The notes under the pieces: model-generated
Databases searched by the model: none
What the model saw: only the letters and a program-made list of their open reading frames with translations
What the model was told of the DNA's origin: nothing
Assembly (NCBI GenBank): GCA_030765045.1
Contig: CM060962.1
Location: 147,546,525 to 147,610,524, forward strand
Direction of reading: 5' to 3'
DNA: 64,000 nt
Source: Tenodera sinensis
Taxonomy: Eukaryota > Arthropoda > Insecta > Mantodea > Mantidae
Shown: positions 1 through 9,914 of the stretch, in pieces
Layout of the letters: every line of letters begins with the position of its first letter
Position numbering within the stretch: the first letter of the stretch is position 1
Program-made: the position numbers and the translations under genes

Positions 1-539
1 GGCTAACTTACCATTAGATATAGGGGAATGGGGGAGGGGAGAATTGTTAAAATTAAAATAATGAAGGATATGAAGAAGATTGGTAGTTATTTAGGAAAAT
101 TTAAAAGAAAATAGATGAGAAAATTAATCACGGAAGATGAAGTAGATTCTATGAAAATACATAGAGAGTAAATATTTTGCATAGATTGTCTCCAGTAGCA
201 TGATAACCCTAGTGTTCATCAGGACCAATAGAACAGTCAGCAACTCACAAGAGTGGGTTACAACATATTCGGTTAATAAGAGTTGCCTCGAAATCTTTTT
301 TTGAGGAACACACAGTGAAGTTATTTAACATTTATGTGCAATAATTTGGAGATTGTATTGCTCTTAAGTTTATTTCTACACCAGAACTTGCTGGAACATG
401 TTTCAACAACTTGTCTCCACCATCAGCCTTGATTCATTGCCACACTTCCTCTTGTCGCTTGTAGATGGTGTTTTGGCTGGACACCATGATGAAATGCTTT
501 TCATATGGGACATTAGAATTTAATAAATTGTGTTTATTT
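1..539. other. No recognisable gene
   Basis: AT-rich sequence with no supported coding or RNA feature. The right part (about 360-539) may be the decayed tail of the Penelope-like element that follows on the minus strand, but no motif survives to prove it. Confidence 0.4.
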
Positions 540-1200
540 TTATGTATGAATAATTTTTCCAAAATGGAGAGTTCTGCTGTTTAAAAGCTCAAGTTTTTCC
601 TTCAGCTGAAGATCTGTAGAACAAAAATACTCTGCAACTGCTGATTTTCCATTTTTTATATTTCATTTTTCTTATGAGTTCCTTAAATTTCTTCTTTGTC
701 ATTCCTATGTACTTTTCTTTTTTTCAGTCTGTACATCCAATTCCATAAACACCAGAATTTTGTCCACTATGTTAGTCCTGAGAATGTTATTTAAGTAATG
801 CCTTTTAAACTGGGGCTAGAATTATACCATGCTATTTGAATATTTTAGTGAATTTCTGATAGGTCTATGGGTGGAACATGAATTTTTAAAACTTTATAGC
901 TTCTTTTCTGCTATCTAGTGTGGTAATTCACTTCATTTATTGCTTCGTTTTGAATTCTTTTATCTTCCTATCTACAATCTCTTTGTTGAAGCCATTTTTC
1001 CGTATGGTTTCCTGTATCTTATTAATCTTTGTCATACTCTTTTGTGTTCATAGGAATACTAGATGCAATATTAACTGGGCTTGTGGGCCGTGGTCTATTG
1101 GGTTCCTTCTTCTTCCCAAACGTTTCGTCTGCGACTACGGCAGACATCTTCAGTGGCGGCGAGGTCGAAGTTTCCTAGTGGAGCTTAATGAACTATTCTA
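540..1200 (-). mobile_element. Penelope-like element remnant: end of RT plus GIY-YIG nuclease
   Basis: Read on the minus strand, this stretch carries the C-terminal part of a Penelope-like reverse transcriptase followed by a GIY-YIG endonuclease, the domain that nicks target DNA for this class of retroelement. Visible pieces are an IPMNTKEYDK-like segment and, near 735-765, SGVYGIGCTD, the GIY half of the nuclease; the YIG half is degraded. The frame is broken by several stops and shifts, so nothing is expressed as protein. At 1115-1165 a CTGA(A)GA-stem-GAAAC motif resembles the hammerhead ribozyme core known from Penelope-like termini. Order of domains and the two GIY-YIG landmarks make the family assignment fairly safe; borders are approximate. 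Confidence 0.65.
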
Positions 1201-1313
1201 GCACTCTATAAAAACTCATCACCATCACCATATTAATAATTATAAAAACAGCACCAATATTAAAATTTCTAGGCACCTAAGTTTATTGCTCGGACATTAA
1301 AACGGCAGTAACA

Positions 1314-2345
1314 ATGGAGACTCCACTCATTCCTACTACCGATTGTGAAGTTTGCGCTGTAATCTGTTTTTTGACAGGAAAAAATAACTGTGCAACTGAA
1401 ATTCATCACGAGTTGTGCAGTGTTTATGGAAAAGACGCTATGTGAAGACAAATGGTTTCTTGTTGGCGCCAATCGTTCATTGAAGGGAGAGCTACATTAC
1501 ACAAAACGAAGTGGCTGACCCTCCACTTCCCGCACTCCGGATATTGTTGGCGACGTTCGAGCAGTTGTGAACACTGATCGGCACCTTACACTTGATGCAG
1601 TGTTGTTTCAACTTTCTCCTTATATTGAAATAAGCTGTGCATCACTTCACAGGGTTATTTCCAAGGATATGTGTCTATCGAAAGTGTGTGCAAGATGGGT
1701 CCCTTGCGTGCTTTCAGAACAACACAAGGAGCTATGCCACATTGCAATTTTTTGAGGATGAGGGAGATGGTTTATTCGACAGAATAGTGACCGGAGACGA
1801 AACATGGATCCATCACTGGACACCAGAATCCGAAAGACAGAGTATGGTGTGGAAACAAAAGGATGAGGCAACACCAAAAAAGGCAAAAGTTGTTGCATCG
1901 CCTGGCAAGGTCATGGCAACAATATTCTGGGATTCGAAGGGAGTACTGTTAATTGATTACCTGCCCCGTGGGACCATGATGACAGCTGCTCACTATTGTG
2001 AGGTGCTGAGAAAACTCAGAAGAGCCATACAAAACAAAAGGAGGGAAAAGTTGAGCAAAACAGTTTTTCTGTTCCACGATAACGCTCGCTCGCCCCTGCT
2101 CATGAAACTCAAGCCCTGTTTGAGCAGTTTCAATGGAATGTTTTTGGTCATCCACCGTATTCACCTGACCTTGACCCAAGTGATTACCATCTTTTTTTGG
2201 AGCTGCAGCAACATCTTGGGGGAAGGCGCTTTGTAAATGACGAAGAACTGAAACAAGAAGTGGAAAGATGGCTATCCAGTTTGGCGGGAGAGTGGTTTGA
2301 CATTGGGTTAAAAAAAACTGTTACCACGGTATCAAAAATGTATTG
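1314..2345 (+). pseudogene. Mariner transposase, broken
   Basis: Remnant of a mariner (DD34D) transposase, which cuts and pastes DNA at TA sites. An N-terminal start at 1314 reads METPLIPTTD..., is stopped at about 1441, and continues in other frames: the helix-turn-helix linker and VCARWVP at 1567-1755, then the catalytic core at 1750-2090 with VTGDETWIHH (first Asp) and FHDNARSP (second Asp). After a further frameshift near 2095 the third Asp region, PDLDPSDYHLF, is readable at 2160-2195, and the C-terminus ends near 2343. At least three frameshifts and one stop make it dead. All three catalytic Asp are still visible across the frames, so this is decay after insertion, not a different family. 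Confidence 0.85.
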
Positions 2346-2447
2346 AGGCTCAAGGAAATTATGTGGTAAAATAGGTGCTGAATGTAACTTACAAAATATA
2401 CCCTTTTTAAAATATTTAAATGTTTTGTTATTTTTTAAAAAAAATAG

Positions 2448-2476
2448 TGCAACTTACTTTTGAGACGCCCCTCGTA
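2448..2476 (+). repeat. Mariner right terminal repeat
   Basis: The end of the element reads acttttgagacgcccctcgta, a typical mariner terminus, about 100 bp beyond the transposase stop. The matching left terminus is not found near 1250-1310, so the left end is probably eroded or deleted. Confidence 0.55.
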
Positions 2477-2479
2477 GTA

Positions 2480-3051
2480 TATCCACACCATACAATTAAT
2501 ATGCCATAAAAATAAAGTGAATATTATGTCTGTAACACTTATATTTGTAATTTCATTCTCTGCTCAAATTTAAAGTTTAATACTTATCTTAATGAAATAT
2601 ACCTTAGCACATATTAAAACTAAGAATAACCATCTTCTCCCTTCTACATGAAACTTTTATTCTTATAAATATTTTGCTTGAAGTTTAAAGTACTGTTGTA
2701 ATTATAAATAATAGTGCATAAGTGATTGAGAATGAGGGATTTCAAATTAAAATATGAGTAAATAAGGAGTAAGAAAACTAACTTACACACTTTACTTAAG
2801 TACACATGCCTGGGTTGCTCATGTCATCAGCTGGAATTTGGTTGGTTGTCCTGTGTCTGCTTGTTCTATCTTGGTGGTATCTGTGGTGGGTATTTGAAGT
2901 ACTTGCTAAGGTTGTCTTTGCTGGGAGTTAAAATTCATGGTGATATCTGTAGATTCTTTCTCTTATGGTCAGTTCTTTTAATAGCTTGGTCTCTGGGCTT
3001 ATTTATTTTTTGTTTTGTCTGTGGTGATAGAAAATGCTTTTTGTGTTGCAG
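2480..3051. other. CYFIP intron sequence, no element recognised
   Basis: AT-rich sequence upstream of the first CYFIP exon in the window. It ends in a T-rich tract and ttgtgttgcag, a good splice acceptor. The long open frames here are T-rich shadows without domain content. Confidence 0.6.
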
Positions 3052-3251
3052 GAACTGGATGGCTTATTACAAGTCAACAGACTGTGTCATAAGTTGCTTT
3101 CAAAACATCTTGCCTTGGATGATTATGATGCTATGTTTAGAGAAGCAAATCACAATGTTCTTGCCCCTTATGGCAGAATTACACTTCATGTGTTCTGGGA
3201 GCTTAACTATGACTTCCTCCCAAATTATTGTTACAATGCTGCAACCAACAG
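3052..3251 (+). CDS. CYFIP/Sra-1 exon A (WAVE complex subunit)
   Basis: First of five exons of the CYFIP/Sra-1 gene. The protein is the large subunit of the cytoplasmic WAVE regulatory complex; it binds Rac1-GTP and releases WAVE to activate Arp2/3-driven actin branching, and in animals also binds FMRP. The exon encodes about 66 residues starting ELDGLLQVNRLCHKLLSK and including FREANHNVLAPYGRITLHVF and WELNYDFLPNYCYN, a highly conserved block of the family. Acceptor ttgcag|gaactg precedes 3052; donor aacag|gttaga follows 3251. The exon starts in phase 0 and ends with two bases of an Arg codon, completed by exon B. No stop or frameshift. Upstream exons lie outside the window. Identity is secure; it is the only host gene seen. 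Confidence 0.95.
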
Positions 3252-3855
3252 GTTAGAACTAATGTATATGTTAAAATTTGACCATTAATACTCTTTGTAA
3301 ACAATAAATGGCTTTTTAAGTTGATCTCTGCTAGATATATAGTGAACTGCTAGAGTGTGGAAATGTGAGTGTGTGTGTGCGTGTGTTCATGCATGCATGC
3401 ATTTCATGTTTATAAAGAAAAACTAATGTAAATGTACCCAGAGATTAACAGAATAGTAAATGAGTGAATGTCATTTCCAATGAGCAATTGCTTCAAAGAC
3501 AAAAATCCCCAATGTGACCTTAGATATTAAAGGTGGGGATATAAATGAAAATATACAGGGTGTCCCAAAAAGCACTGACAATGCTTAGTATTAAATTATA
3601 ATGAAAACTGAATCAGATTGAAACACAAAACATCACTTACATATGATTCAACTTGACCAGTTTCAAGAGTCCAACGTGCTCCCATCATCAGAATTAAACA
3701 ACTGGTTCTTGTTGATATTGTTTGATGTGTGGTTGGTTGAGATCACATCTAGCGGTGAGCCGATAAACAAAGGTTTTGTGGAGGTAAATCAAAGTTCATT
3801 ATGCAGAGCTTGTTTTTTATTATATGAATTTTTTCCCAAGCATCTACCTCTGCAG
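3252..3855. other. Intron; short GT tract and a possible transposon end
   Basis: Start of an 11.0-kb intron. Contains a short GT/GCAT-rich tract at 3367-3402. At 3557-3585 cagggtgtcccaaaaag resembles the terminus of a Tc1/mariner-type element, but no partner terminus was found. Confidence 0.35.
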
Positions 3856-3869
3856 CATGTTTTGTAGCT
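3856..3869. repeat. TSD, left copy of fold-back SINE block 1
   Basis: catgttttgtagct occurs here and exactly again at 4524-4537, bracketing the inverted SINE block. A 14-bp duplication is in the range made by LINE-type target-primed insertion. Confidence 0.8.
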
Positions 3870-3970
3870 ATTATTTATTTATGCCAACAAACTTACTGTT
3901 GGTGTTTTTAAACACACAAGCTGTGTGTAGGCAATGTTTGAGAGGTAGAACTGGAACTTAAAAATTCAAT

Positions 3971-4042
3971 GCCACAGCTGGGACATGAACCACAGACCTT
4001 CCGCTTACCAGGCGGATGCTCTAACCATTGAGCTACTGTGAC
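3971..4042 (-). repeat. tRNA-Thr-like head of SINE (reverse copy)
   Basis: 72 nt that fold as a cloverleaf on the minus strand: acceptor GTCACAG/CTGTGGC fully paired, D arm GCTC/GAGC, anticodon loop CTGGTAA (GGT, Thr-type), B box close to GGTTCAAGTCC. It is a repeat head, not a functional tRNA gene: several near-identical copies occur inside the same repeat. Confidence 0.7.
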
Positions 4043-4095
4043 AATCTGCCAGAATGGCATTGAATTCTCAAACCAGTTCGTATTTCTGGCAGATT

Positions 4096-4167
4096 GTCAC
4101 AGTAGCTCAATGGTTAGAGCACCCGCCTGGTAAGCGGTAGGTCTGTGGTTCAAGTCCCAGCTATGCC
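4096..4167 (+). repeat. tRNA-Thr-like head of SINE
   Basis: Same 72-nt module in forward orientation: A box tagctcaatggttagagc, anticodon loop CTGGTAA, B box ggttcaagtcc. The 3' acceptor strand is mutated (CTATGCC), so the stem is imperfect in this copy. Confidence 0.7.
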
Positions 4168-4421
4168 ATTAAATTTTTAAGTTCCAGTTCTATTTCTCAA
4201 ACATTGCCTACACACAGCTTGTGTGTTTAAAAACACCAACAGTAAGTTTGTTGGCATAAATAAATAATAATTACCATCTGAAGGTTATTTAATCCTGGGA
4301 CATAAAGTACTTGCAATAGTAAGTCACCATTGGGGTAATTGTCTCTGATGTGAGACTGCCTTTGTGGTTTACCAGGAGAAATACGAACTGGTTTGAGAAT
4401 TCAATGCCATTCTGGCAGATT

Positions 4422-4493
4422 GTCACAGTAGCTCAATGGTTAGAGCACCCGCCTGGTAAGCGGAAGGTCTGTGGTTCAAGTCCCAGCTGTGGC
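4422..4493 (+). repeat. tRNA-Thr-like head of SINE
   Basis: Third copy in block 1, preceded by the full H leader. Acceptor GTCACAG pairs all seven bases with CTGTGGC (one G-T). Internal A and B boxes are intact. T stem is poorly paired, as expected of a tRNA-derived SINE. Confidence 0.7.
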
Positions 4494-4631
4494 ATTGAAT
4501 TTTTAAGTTCCAGTTCTACCTCTCATGTTTTGTAGCTTTTAAAAGTTTTATGTTTGGCATAATGTTGTGGTTGGATGTCCAAAAATGGTTTGCAACTGCA
4601 GATTTATTCATTTGTTTGTATTTGATGCATC

Positions 4632-4746
4632 ATCACAGAACATAAAAGCAGGAATCTATCAAATCAGTTGCCCAGATTGTGACCAGATTTACATAGGAAA
4701 AACGAAGAGGAATTTAGAAGCCAGGTTAATAGAACACATGAGGTGA
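4632..4746 (+). mobile_element. Penelope-like GIY-YIG fragment
   Basis: An open stretch reads AGIYQISCPDCDQIYIGKTK and then RNLEARLIEHMR, the GIY and YIG halves plus the following Arg/His region of a GIY-YIG nuclease of Penelope-like elements. It is an isolated ~115-bp fragment, on the opposite strand from the copy at 540-1200, ending abruptly against a Tc1/mariner-type fragment. Confidence 0.7.
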
Positions 4747-4804
4747 GTGTCAGATGGGTGTATGCTCAGATTTCATCAATAAACCCAACATTGAGCTGTC
4801 TACA

Positions 4805-5160
4805 TTACAAACAGGCTTCAAACTGTATACGTCCTACATCATTGCAGAGTGTATATCGGTGGTGGTGAGCCTCATGCACATGACCCAATACGTGCAGTTG
4901 TCTTTGATTTTCAGTCGCCATAAGGTTCTCCACTGACATTATTGGAGTGCCATACACCGCACTCTTCATACAGCTCCACAGAAAATAGTCAAGAGATGTC
5001 AGATCTGGCATCCGTGCTGGCCATGGAACTGGTCCACCTCTACCAATCCATTGATTTGAATATGCAACGTTTAGGTGATTCTGCACATTTACATCAAAGT
5101 TTATTGGAGCTCAAGCCAGCCATTTCAGCAGTTGTGTACTGGTATGTGTCGCACTGACGT
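4805..5160 (-). pseudogene. Tc1/mariner-type transposase C-terminal fragment
   Basis: Minus-strand reading gives NQWIGRGGPVPWPARMPDLT followed by SLDYFLWSCMKSAVYGTP, the region around the third catalytic acidic residue of a mariner-like transposase common in arthropods, and a C-terminal CNDVGRIQFEACL. The N-terminal HTH and first two catalytic residues are missing. A 5'-truncated relic inside the CYFIP intron. Confidence 0.65.
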
Positions 5161-5450
5161 TAAAAACGTTACTGCCTTAGAAACTAGTACCTGCATGACC
5201 GAACTTCGCTTAGTGTTTTTCCCCCCTTTTTGTGAAATCTTGTTTTTTGGAAGAAGATACTTACTGAGATAAACTTGAAAAGCAAAACGTTGGCTAAATA
5301 AAATTTTTTGTCGCAATTGTTAAGTCATTTCCAAGCTACAAGAGATATAGAGATACATATAAATATTTCATAAGCACCATCATTTCACCCGTAAAATGTA
5401 AGACGTATTTCTATTTCAGACATATAGACGGGACAAGCTGTAACACATAA

Positions 5451-5750
5451 ACTAATATAGCTAGGTCAACTTTCTTACTGTATTCTGATAGCCCTGGAAG
5501 AGGACTGTAAAATGTTAGCTCATTTGCTGAAATCGATTAACAGAAAAATTATGGCCAAAATCAAGTTTCGACTAATTGTAACTATTACGTATAGACTAAG
5601 ATAGCCAAGTCAACTTTCTTTAGGATTTCCGAAAGCTCTTGGCGAGGCCTTTAATATCCTGGCTTGTTTGTTGAAATTGGCCCATTAACAGAGAAATTAT
5701 GGGCAAAATAAGGTTTAGAATAATTGTGACTGCTACATGTAGACTAATAT
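5451..5750. repeat. Tandem ~146-bp repeat, units 1 and 2
   Basis: actaatatagctaggtcaac at 5451 recurs diverged at 5595 and again at 5743, giving unit lengths of 144 and 148 bp. The third unit starts here and continues at 9928, beyond the LINE inserted between. Units share ...ggtcaactttctta..., tggccaaaat and aataaggttt-like segments. Non-coding. Confidence 0.7.
5738..5750. repeat. TSD of full-length LINE A (3' side)
   Basis: tgtagactaatat is repeated exactly at 9915-9927 on the other side of the LINE, fixing both element borders. Confidence 0.9.
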
Positions 5751-5761
5751 GTTGTTGTTTT

Positions 5762-6829
5762 CTAGTGCCTTGCATCTGGCAATGAATCCATTAGCATTCG
5801 TGCTTTCCAATACTTTTGAACTGTAGTTTCTTCTGATCTTAATGCTTCACAGGTCTCCAAGTGGTCTTCGTTCATTTCTGCTGGATCGTTACACAGGACA
5901 CATATTGGTGAAGCTGAGATACCTATTCTGTAGAGATGACTTGCTAAGCAGTCGTGACTTGTCAATAGTCGGAAGGCTGCAACCGCTGTTTTCATTGGTC
6001 TCTGGGGGATTATATCTGGGTTGGAAAGTAGTGTAATCCATTTTTTATCTTTGGCATTTGTTTCTATTTCTTGTAGGTGTGAATGAGAAAATTTTTTTAT
6101 GATCAAGCGTTTTATTGAGGAATATGAGAAATTGAATTTAGACTTTTGTTTTATTGTTGTGCCTTTCTTTGCAAGTGAGTCTGCAGCTTCATTCCCCATG
6201 ACTCCACAGTGTGCTGGAATCCATTGGAGATGAACAGTCTTATTAACTTTTTGGAGTTGTGTTAACATTTTGTAGCATTCTCTAATGTTTGTTGACTTCT
6301 TTGTAGTATTTGAACATATTCCCTGAATTGCAGCTTTAGAATCTGAAAGAATTACTGCCTTGTTAAATTTATTTAAGGGAAGATTTAATAATTGTCGGAG
6401 AGCAATGTGTATAGCCTCTATTTCTCCATCATAATTTGTTGTGTCTCTGCCAACAGAATGATAAAAGGAAAAATGTGAACACACAACTCCAGCTCCAGTA
6501 AGGTTTTCCGTGGAGGATCCATCAGTATATATGTGCAGCCATTCTTCTGTGGGATTCCTAGTATTGATTGTTTCCAGAGCTAGAAGTTTTTGTATTTCTT
6601 TTGGTGTGTCTGATTTACTTATTTCCTCTATTAATTCCAAACTGAAGGTAGGTTGCAATAATTCCAATGGATTTTCTCTTATAAGTAGATTTTCTCTGGT
6701 GTTAAGAATGTTCAATTTGGATTTAATCTGTGTTACCTTTTCTAGGAAACTACTATGAGTTTTAAGGATTGAAGGGGGGACGTTCTCTTCTGTCCATTTA
6801 GAGTTTGGCAGTCGTAACATTTTCTCGTG
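5762..6829 (-). pseudogene. LINE A RNase H and C-terminal knuckle
   Basis: About 352 codons after the TAA. RNase H carries its four acidic residues: IYTDGSS, YDGEIEAIHIAL, VILSDSKAAI and NEAADSLAKKG, with WIPAHCGVMGN. The end has a C-x2-C-x8-H-x4-C type knuckle, CVLCNDPAEMNEDHLETC. RNase H degrades the RNA strand during second-strand synthesis. The domain itself has no lesion. It ends ...LPDARH, 11 bp before the 3' border. Confidence 0.85.
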
Positions 6830-8054
6830 TTAGAGCAATGCTTGTTCTTCTATTTTTGTTGTTATTGATGGGGTCCGTGTTAAGGCAAGCATGGCATCAA
6901 TAGGTGTGGATTTAACTGCTCCAGTGATTAGACGAAGAGCCTGATTTTGTATTTGTTCAAGTTTATTGATGTTAGCATTTGCTGCTGTTATTAAAGCTTC
7001 AGAACAGTACAAGAGGTTTGGTTTAACATACATTTTGTATGTTGTGTTAAGGACTCTCCTTGAGCAGCCCCATTTAGCACCAGCTAACCTTTTCAGGATT
7101 TGCAATTTCTTTTCAACCTTTTCTGAGATGTTTGTTATATGTTTTTTCCAACTTAGCTTTCTGTCGAAAGTGATGCGTAAGTATTTGGCATCATCAACTG
7201 CTTTGAGTGGTTTACCATTATAATTTATGTTAATATTAACTGGTTTGTATTTTAGTGTAAATAATTCATAATTTGTTTTTTCCACATTGATAGTCATGAG
7301 GTTTTTGGAGCTCCATTCATGTACTTTGTTTAGGGCTGTTTCTATTCTGTCTTTAATTAATTCAGGTTTTTTTGGAGAGCCTGGAGTCCAAATGACTACA
7401 TCGTCAGCAAATAAAGCAATTTTGGTTTCTAAAGTTTTTATTATTGATGGAAACTCATTTATATGTATGTTAAAGAGTGTTGTGCTCAGAACAGAACCTT
7501 GTGGAAGTCCTCGGTGTGTTTGTTTATATTTGGAAATGTATGTATTATATTTTGTGGCACAAAATCTTTGTGAAATAAACTAAATTATCCATTTAAGCAT
7601 GTTACTTTTCACACCTATTGATTGCAACTTCTCAATTAATTTGTTTCTCCAGACTGAGTCATATGCTGATTTAAAATCAATGAATACTGCTAAGGTATCC
7701 TCCTTTCTATTGAAAGCTTCCTTGATGTCTTGGCTTAGTAGGAGTATATTTTCACTTGTATTATGATTGTGTCTGAAGCCGGTCTGTGAACTATTAATTA
7801 AGTTGTAATATTCTAGGAACCAGTTAAGTCTAGATGCCACCATTCTTTCCATCACTTTTGCAATAACACTGGTCAAAGATGTTGACCTGAAACTATTAAT
7901 ATTGTTTGAAGGTTTGTTTTTCTTTAAAATTGGGATGATAATGGCTTTTTTCCAGTCGGAAGGTACAGTCATTCTCCAACACATGTTATACAGTTTAAGT
8001 AGGATTTCTTTTCCTTTCCTGCCAAGGTGTTTAATAAAGTCTGGGTGGATCTTG
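6830..8054 (-). pseudogene. LINE A reverse transcriptase
   Basis: Reverse transcriptase in one frame with two nonsense codons. Readable motifs: DWKKAIIIPILKKNKPS, SRLNWFLEYYNLI, FIDFKSAYDSVW with the first catalytic Asp, LPQGSVLST, and FADDVVIW with the Asp pair at about 7405-7440, then thumb sequence down to ...TTKIEEQALL. TAG at 7580-7582 and TAA at 6830-6832 interrupt it; the second is probably CAA to TAA, since the family B copy at 48001 has Gln there. Confidence 0.85.
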
Positions 8055-9542
8055 TCAGGTCCGGGAGATTTTTTTGTTCTGTAATTGTTCTATTGCTAAA
8101 TCTAGTTCTGTTTCGTTAAAATCCTGAATAAAAATATAATTTTGTATACCTTTTGGCTTATTAGTTTCTCTGATAGTTTTTTGGATAGCTTTATCTTGTT
8201 TTTTATACGCTTGGGGTATTCTTTGTGACTGAGCATAAAACTTGTTAAGGGATTCTGCAATTTCCCTATCTGTAGTTAAGCTTTTGTTATTATGTTTTAA
8301 TGGTTCAGTTGTATTTTTTGATAATTTTATTTTATTAAGGAATTTGTATATTTTATTTCCATCTTTCCTATAGTCCATATGTTCTACTAAATTTGTGAAA
8401 CTGGCCCTCTTTGCTGTAATTAATTCTTTCTTAAAAATTGCTGCTTTTCTTCTCCAGTTTTGTACATCTTCTGGACACTTGGTTCTTTCGGCTTTGACTC
8501 TTGCTATATTTCTTTTGTGTTTTAGCTTAGATAAAGATGGAGACCAAAAGTAGCTATATTTCTTTAACTTTCCTTTGGGGACATGTGTTTTGGCTGCTGT
8601 CAATAATATTTCACGAACTTTTTTATTCATTTCATCTGTTGACTTGAACTCTGATTCTAACAGTATATTACACTTCCCTTCTATCCCATTTTGGAAACTG
8701 GACCAATCTGCTTTTTTAAAATTCCAAGAAGTTTTAATTTTTGGTTTGTTACTTTTATTTATTAGACCTCTTATGGAGTTTATGGTGATTCTGTGGCCTG
8801 AACCTGGGTCTTCTATTATTTCTCTTTTTGCATTGTCAATTATGTCAGTTGACACCATCAGAAGATCAGGATTTGTACCTGAACCATTATAATGAAGGTA
8901 AGTGGGTGGATCATTTGGATTAAATATTAATTCCATTGTTGATGAGTTTAATAGGTCTTCTATGACTCTTCCTGCTGAATTTATATCTCTGTAGCCCCAC
9001 CTAGGGGAGTGTGCATTAAAATCACCTATTAAAATACTTTTGGGTTCTATGGGAACAGAATTTAGATCTAGTGTATTGTCTGGAGGATTGTAGATACTGT
9101 AAATTCTATAGTGGTAGTTACTTTTCCATACTTCAATTTTAACTATTTCTGATTTATCTTGTTCTTCCATAGTTTTTTGGATTTGGATAGTAGCTTTCAT
9201 ATTTCTTTTAATTCCTGTAAGAATACCACTTGCTATTTGACAAGCTTTTGGAAGTATATGTGTAGTGTACTGATCCATTTCAAAGTATATTTCCTGTTCT
9301 TCTGATATATTGGCTTCTTGTACTGTTAAGACATCTATATCTTGGTCTTTTAATATTTTCATTAGCTCTTGTTTTTTAGGCTGGGACATGCCTCCTGCAT
9401 TCCATTGTAGAATTCTTAAAGTATTGGAATTGTTGTGATGAAATTTGCCTAAAGATGTCCTCACCCGGAGATCCGATTGGGGGACAGTTTTAACTCCGGA
9501 ATGTTTATCTTTAGGACTCATACTCATGTATGTGGCTTTCAT
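8055..9542 (-). pseudogene. LINE A endonuclease and linker
   Basis: The first 495 codons of the LINE polyprotein. Endonuclease landmarks: LRILQWNAGGM (start), VQEANI with the catalytic Glu, YNPPDN, IGDFNAHSPRWG with Asp and Asn, TNPDLLMVS and SGHRIT with the final His. In the last motif the usual Asp before His reads Gly, which could be a family trait or damage. The segment ends ...EQLQNKKISRT, where the frame slips in a homopolymer; the homologous LINE at 46481-47110 continues as NKKSPGPDHINPEF. Start Met chosen as the first in frame after the leader. Confidence 0.85.
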
Positions 9543-9914
9543 GTAACTGTTTTCTTAACGGGCACCAGTTTTACAATGTAGCAGTTACATCACCCGACTT
9601 AAACCCCCATTTTGCGAGGGGGACCACACCTATTGTTGGTCAACGGGTCCATCGGACCTAGCCGGGAGGACTAAATAGGTGGTATTTAGATCCACCGACG
9701 TTCCCCTCATGTGCCTATGAAGGACGCTGTTGTGCTGTGATAGGCCACCACATATGTAAATGGCATTTCCTCCATTTTACATGAAACAGTTATACCGCTG
9801 TAATTTGGTCCTCAGAGCCTCATCTGTTAAAAGCAGGGTGCACCACGGGCAGGATGAGGATGGGAATTGGGTAGGAGAGGCTATAGGAGGTGCATCACTA
9901 CCCCTTACACCCCG

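Larger units (their letters stand above)
3870..4523. mobile_element. Inverted tRNA-derived SINE block 1
   Basis: Three copies of a tRNA-derived unit, one reversed. Modules: L, a ~105-bp tail ending in ttggcataaataaataat; T, a 72-nt tRNA-like head; H, a ~150-bp leader with tgtctctgatgtgagactgc. The block reads reverse(T-L), then T-L, then H-T and a cut-off L. The reversed and forward T-L arms (about 3871-4042 and 4096-4270) are near-identical and would fold into a hairpin of about 175 bp per arm. A perfect 14-bp TSD surrounds the whole block, so it was inserted as one piece. The same composite design recurs at 24297-24962. Likely transcribed by Pol III from internal A and B boxes; mobilised by a LINE (inference). 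Confidence 0.8.
5751..9914 (-). mobile_element. Full-length RNase-H-bearing LINE (family A)
   Basis: A 4164-bp non-LTR retrotransposon on the minus strand with an exact 13-bp TSD. From 5' to 3': a ~370-bp leader (9914-9545), one long reading frame with endonuclease, reverse transcriptase, RNase H and a C-terminal Cys/His knuckle, and a short 3' end with a (CAA)n tail. The apurinic-type endonuclease plus RNase H places it in the I/LOA/Nimb group of the Jockey superfamily. No separate gag-like ORF1 is seen. Only three lesions separate it from an open frame: a frameshift in a T run near 8065, a TAG at 7580-7582 and a TAA at 6830-6832. A young insertion. Partial relatives sit at 11371-12012, 49430-49494 and 61637-61847. 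Confidence 0.9.

Noticed and set aside
2846..3256. 136-codon ORF over CYFIP exon A
   Set aside because: Different frame from the exon and T-rich upstream; the CYFIP frame with splice borders explains the conserved part.
4422..4493. A functional tRNA-Thr(GGT) gene
   Set aside because: The cloverleaf is good, but the same 72 nt recur in five places inside a repeat with leader, tail and TSDs; the T stem is mispaired. It is a SINE head.
3557..5160. One Tc1/mariner element from the cagggtgtccc end to the transposase fragment
   Set aside because: The fragment at 4805-5160 has no matching terminus, and a SINE block and PLE scrap lie between; linkage could not be supported.
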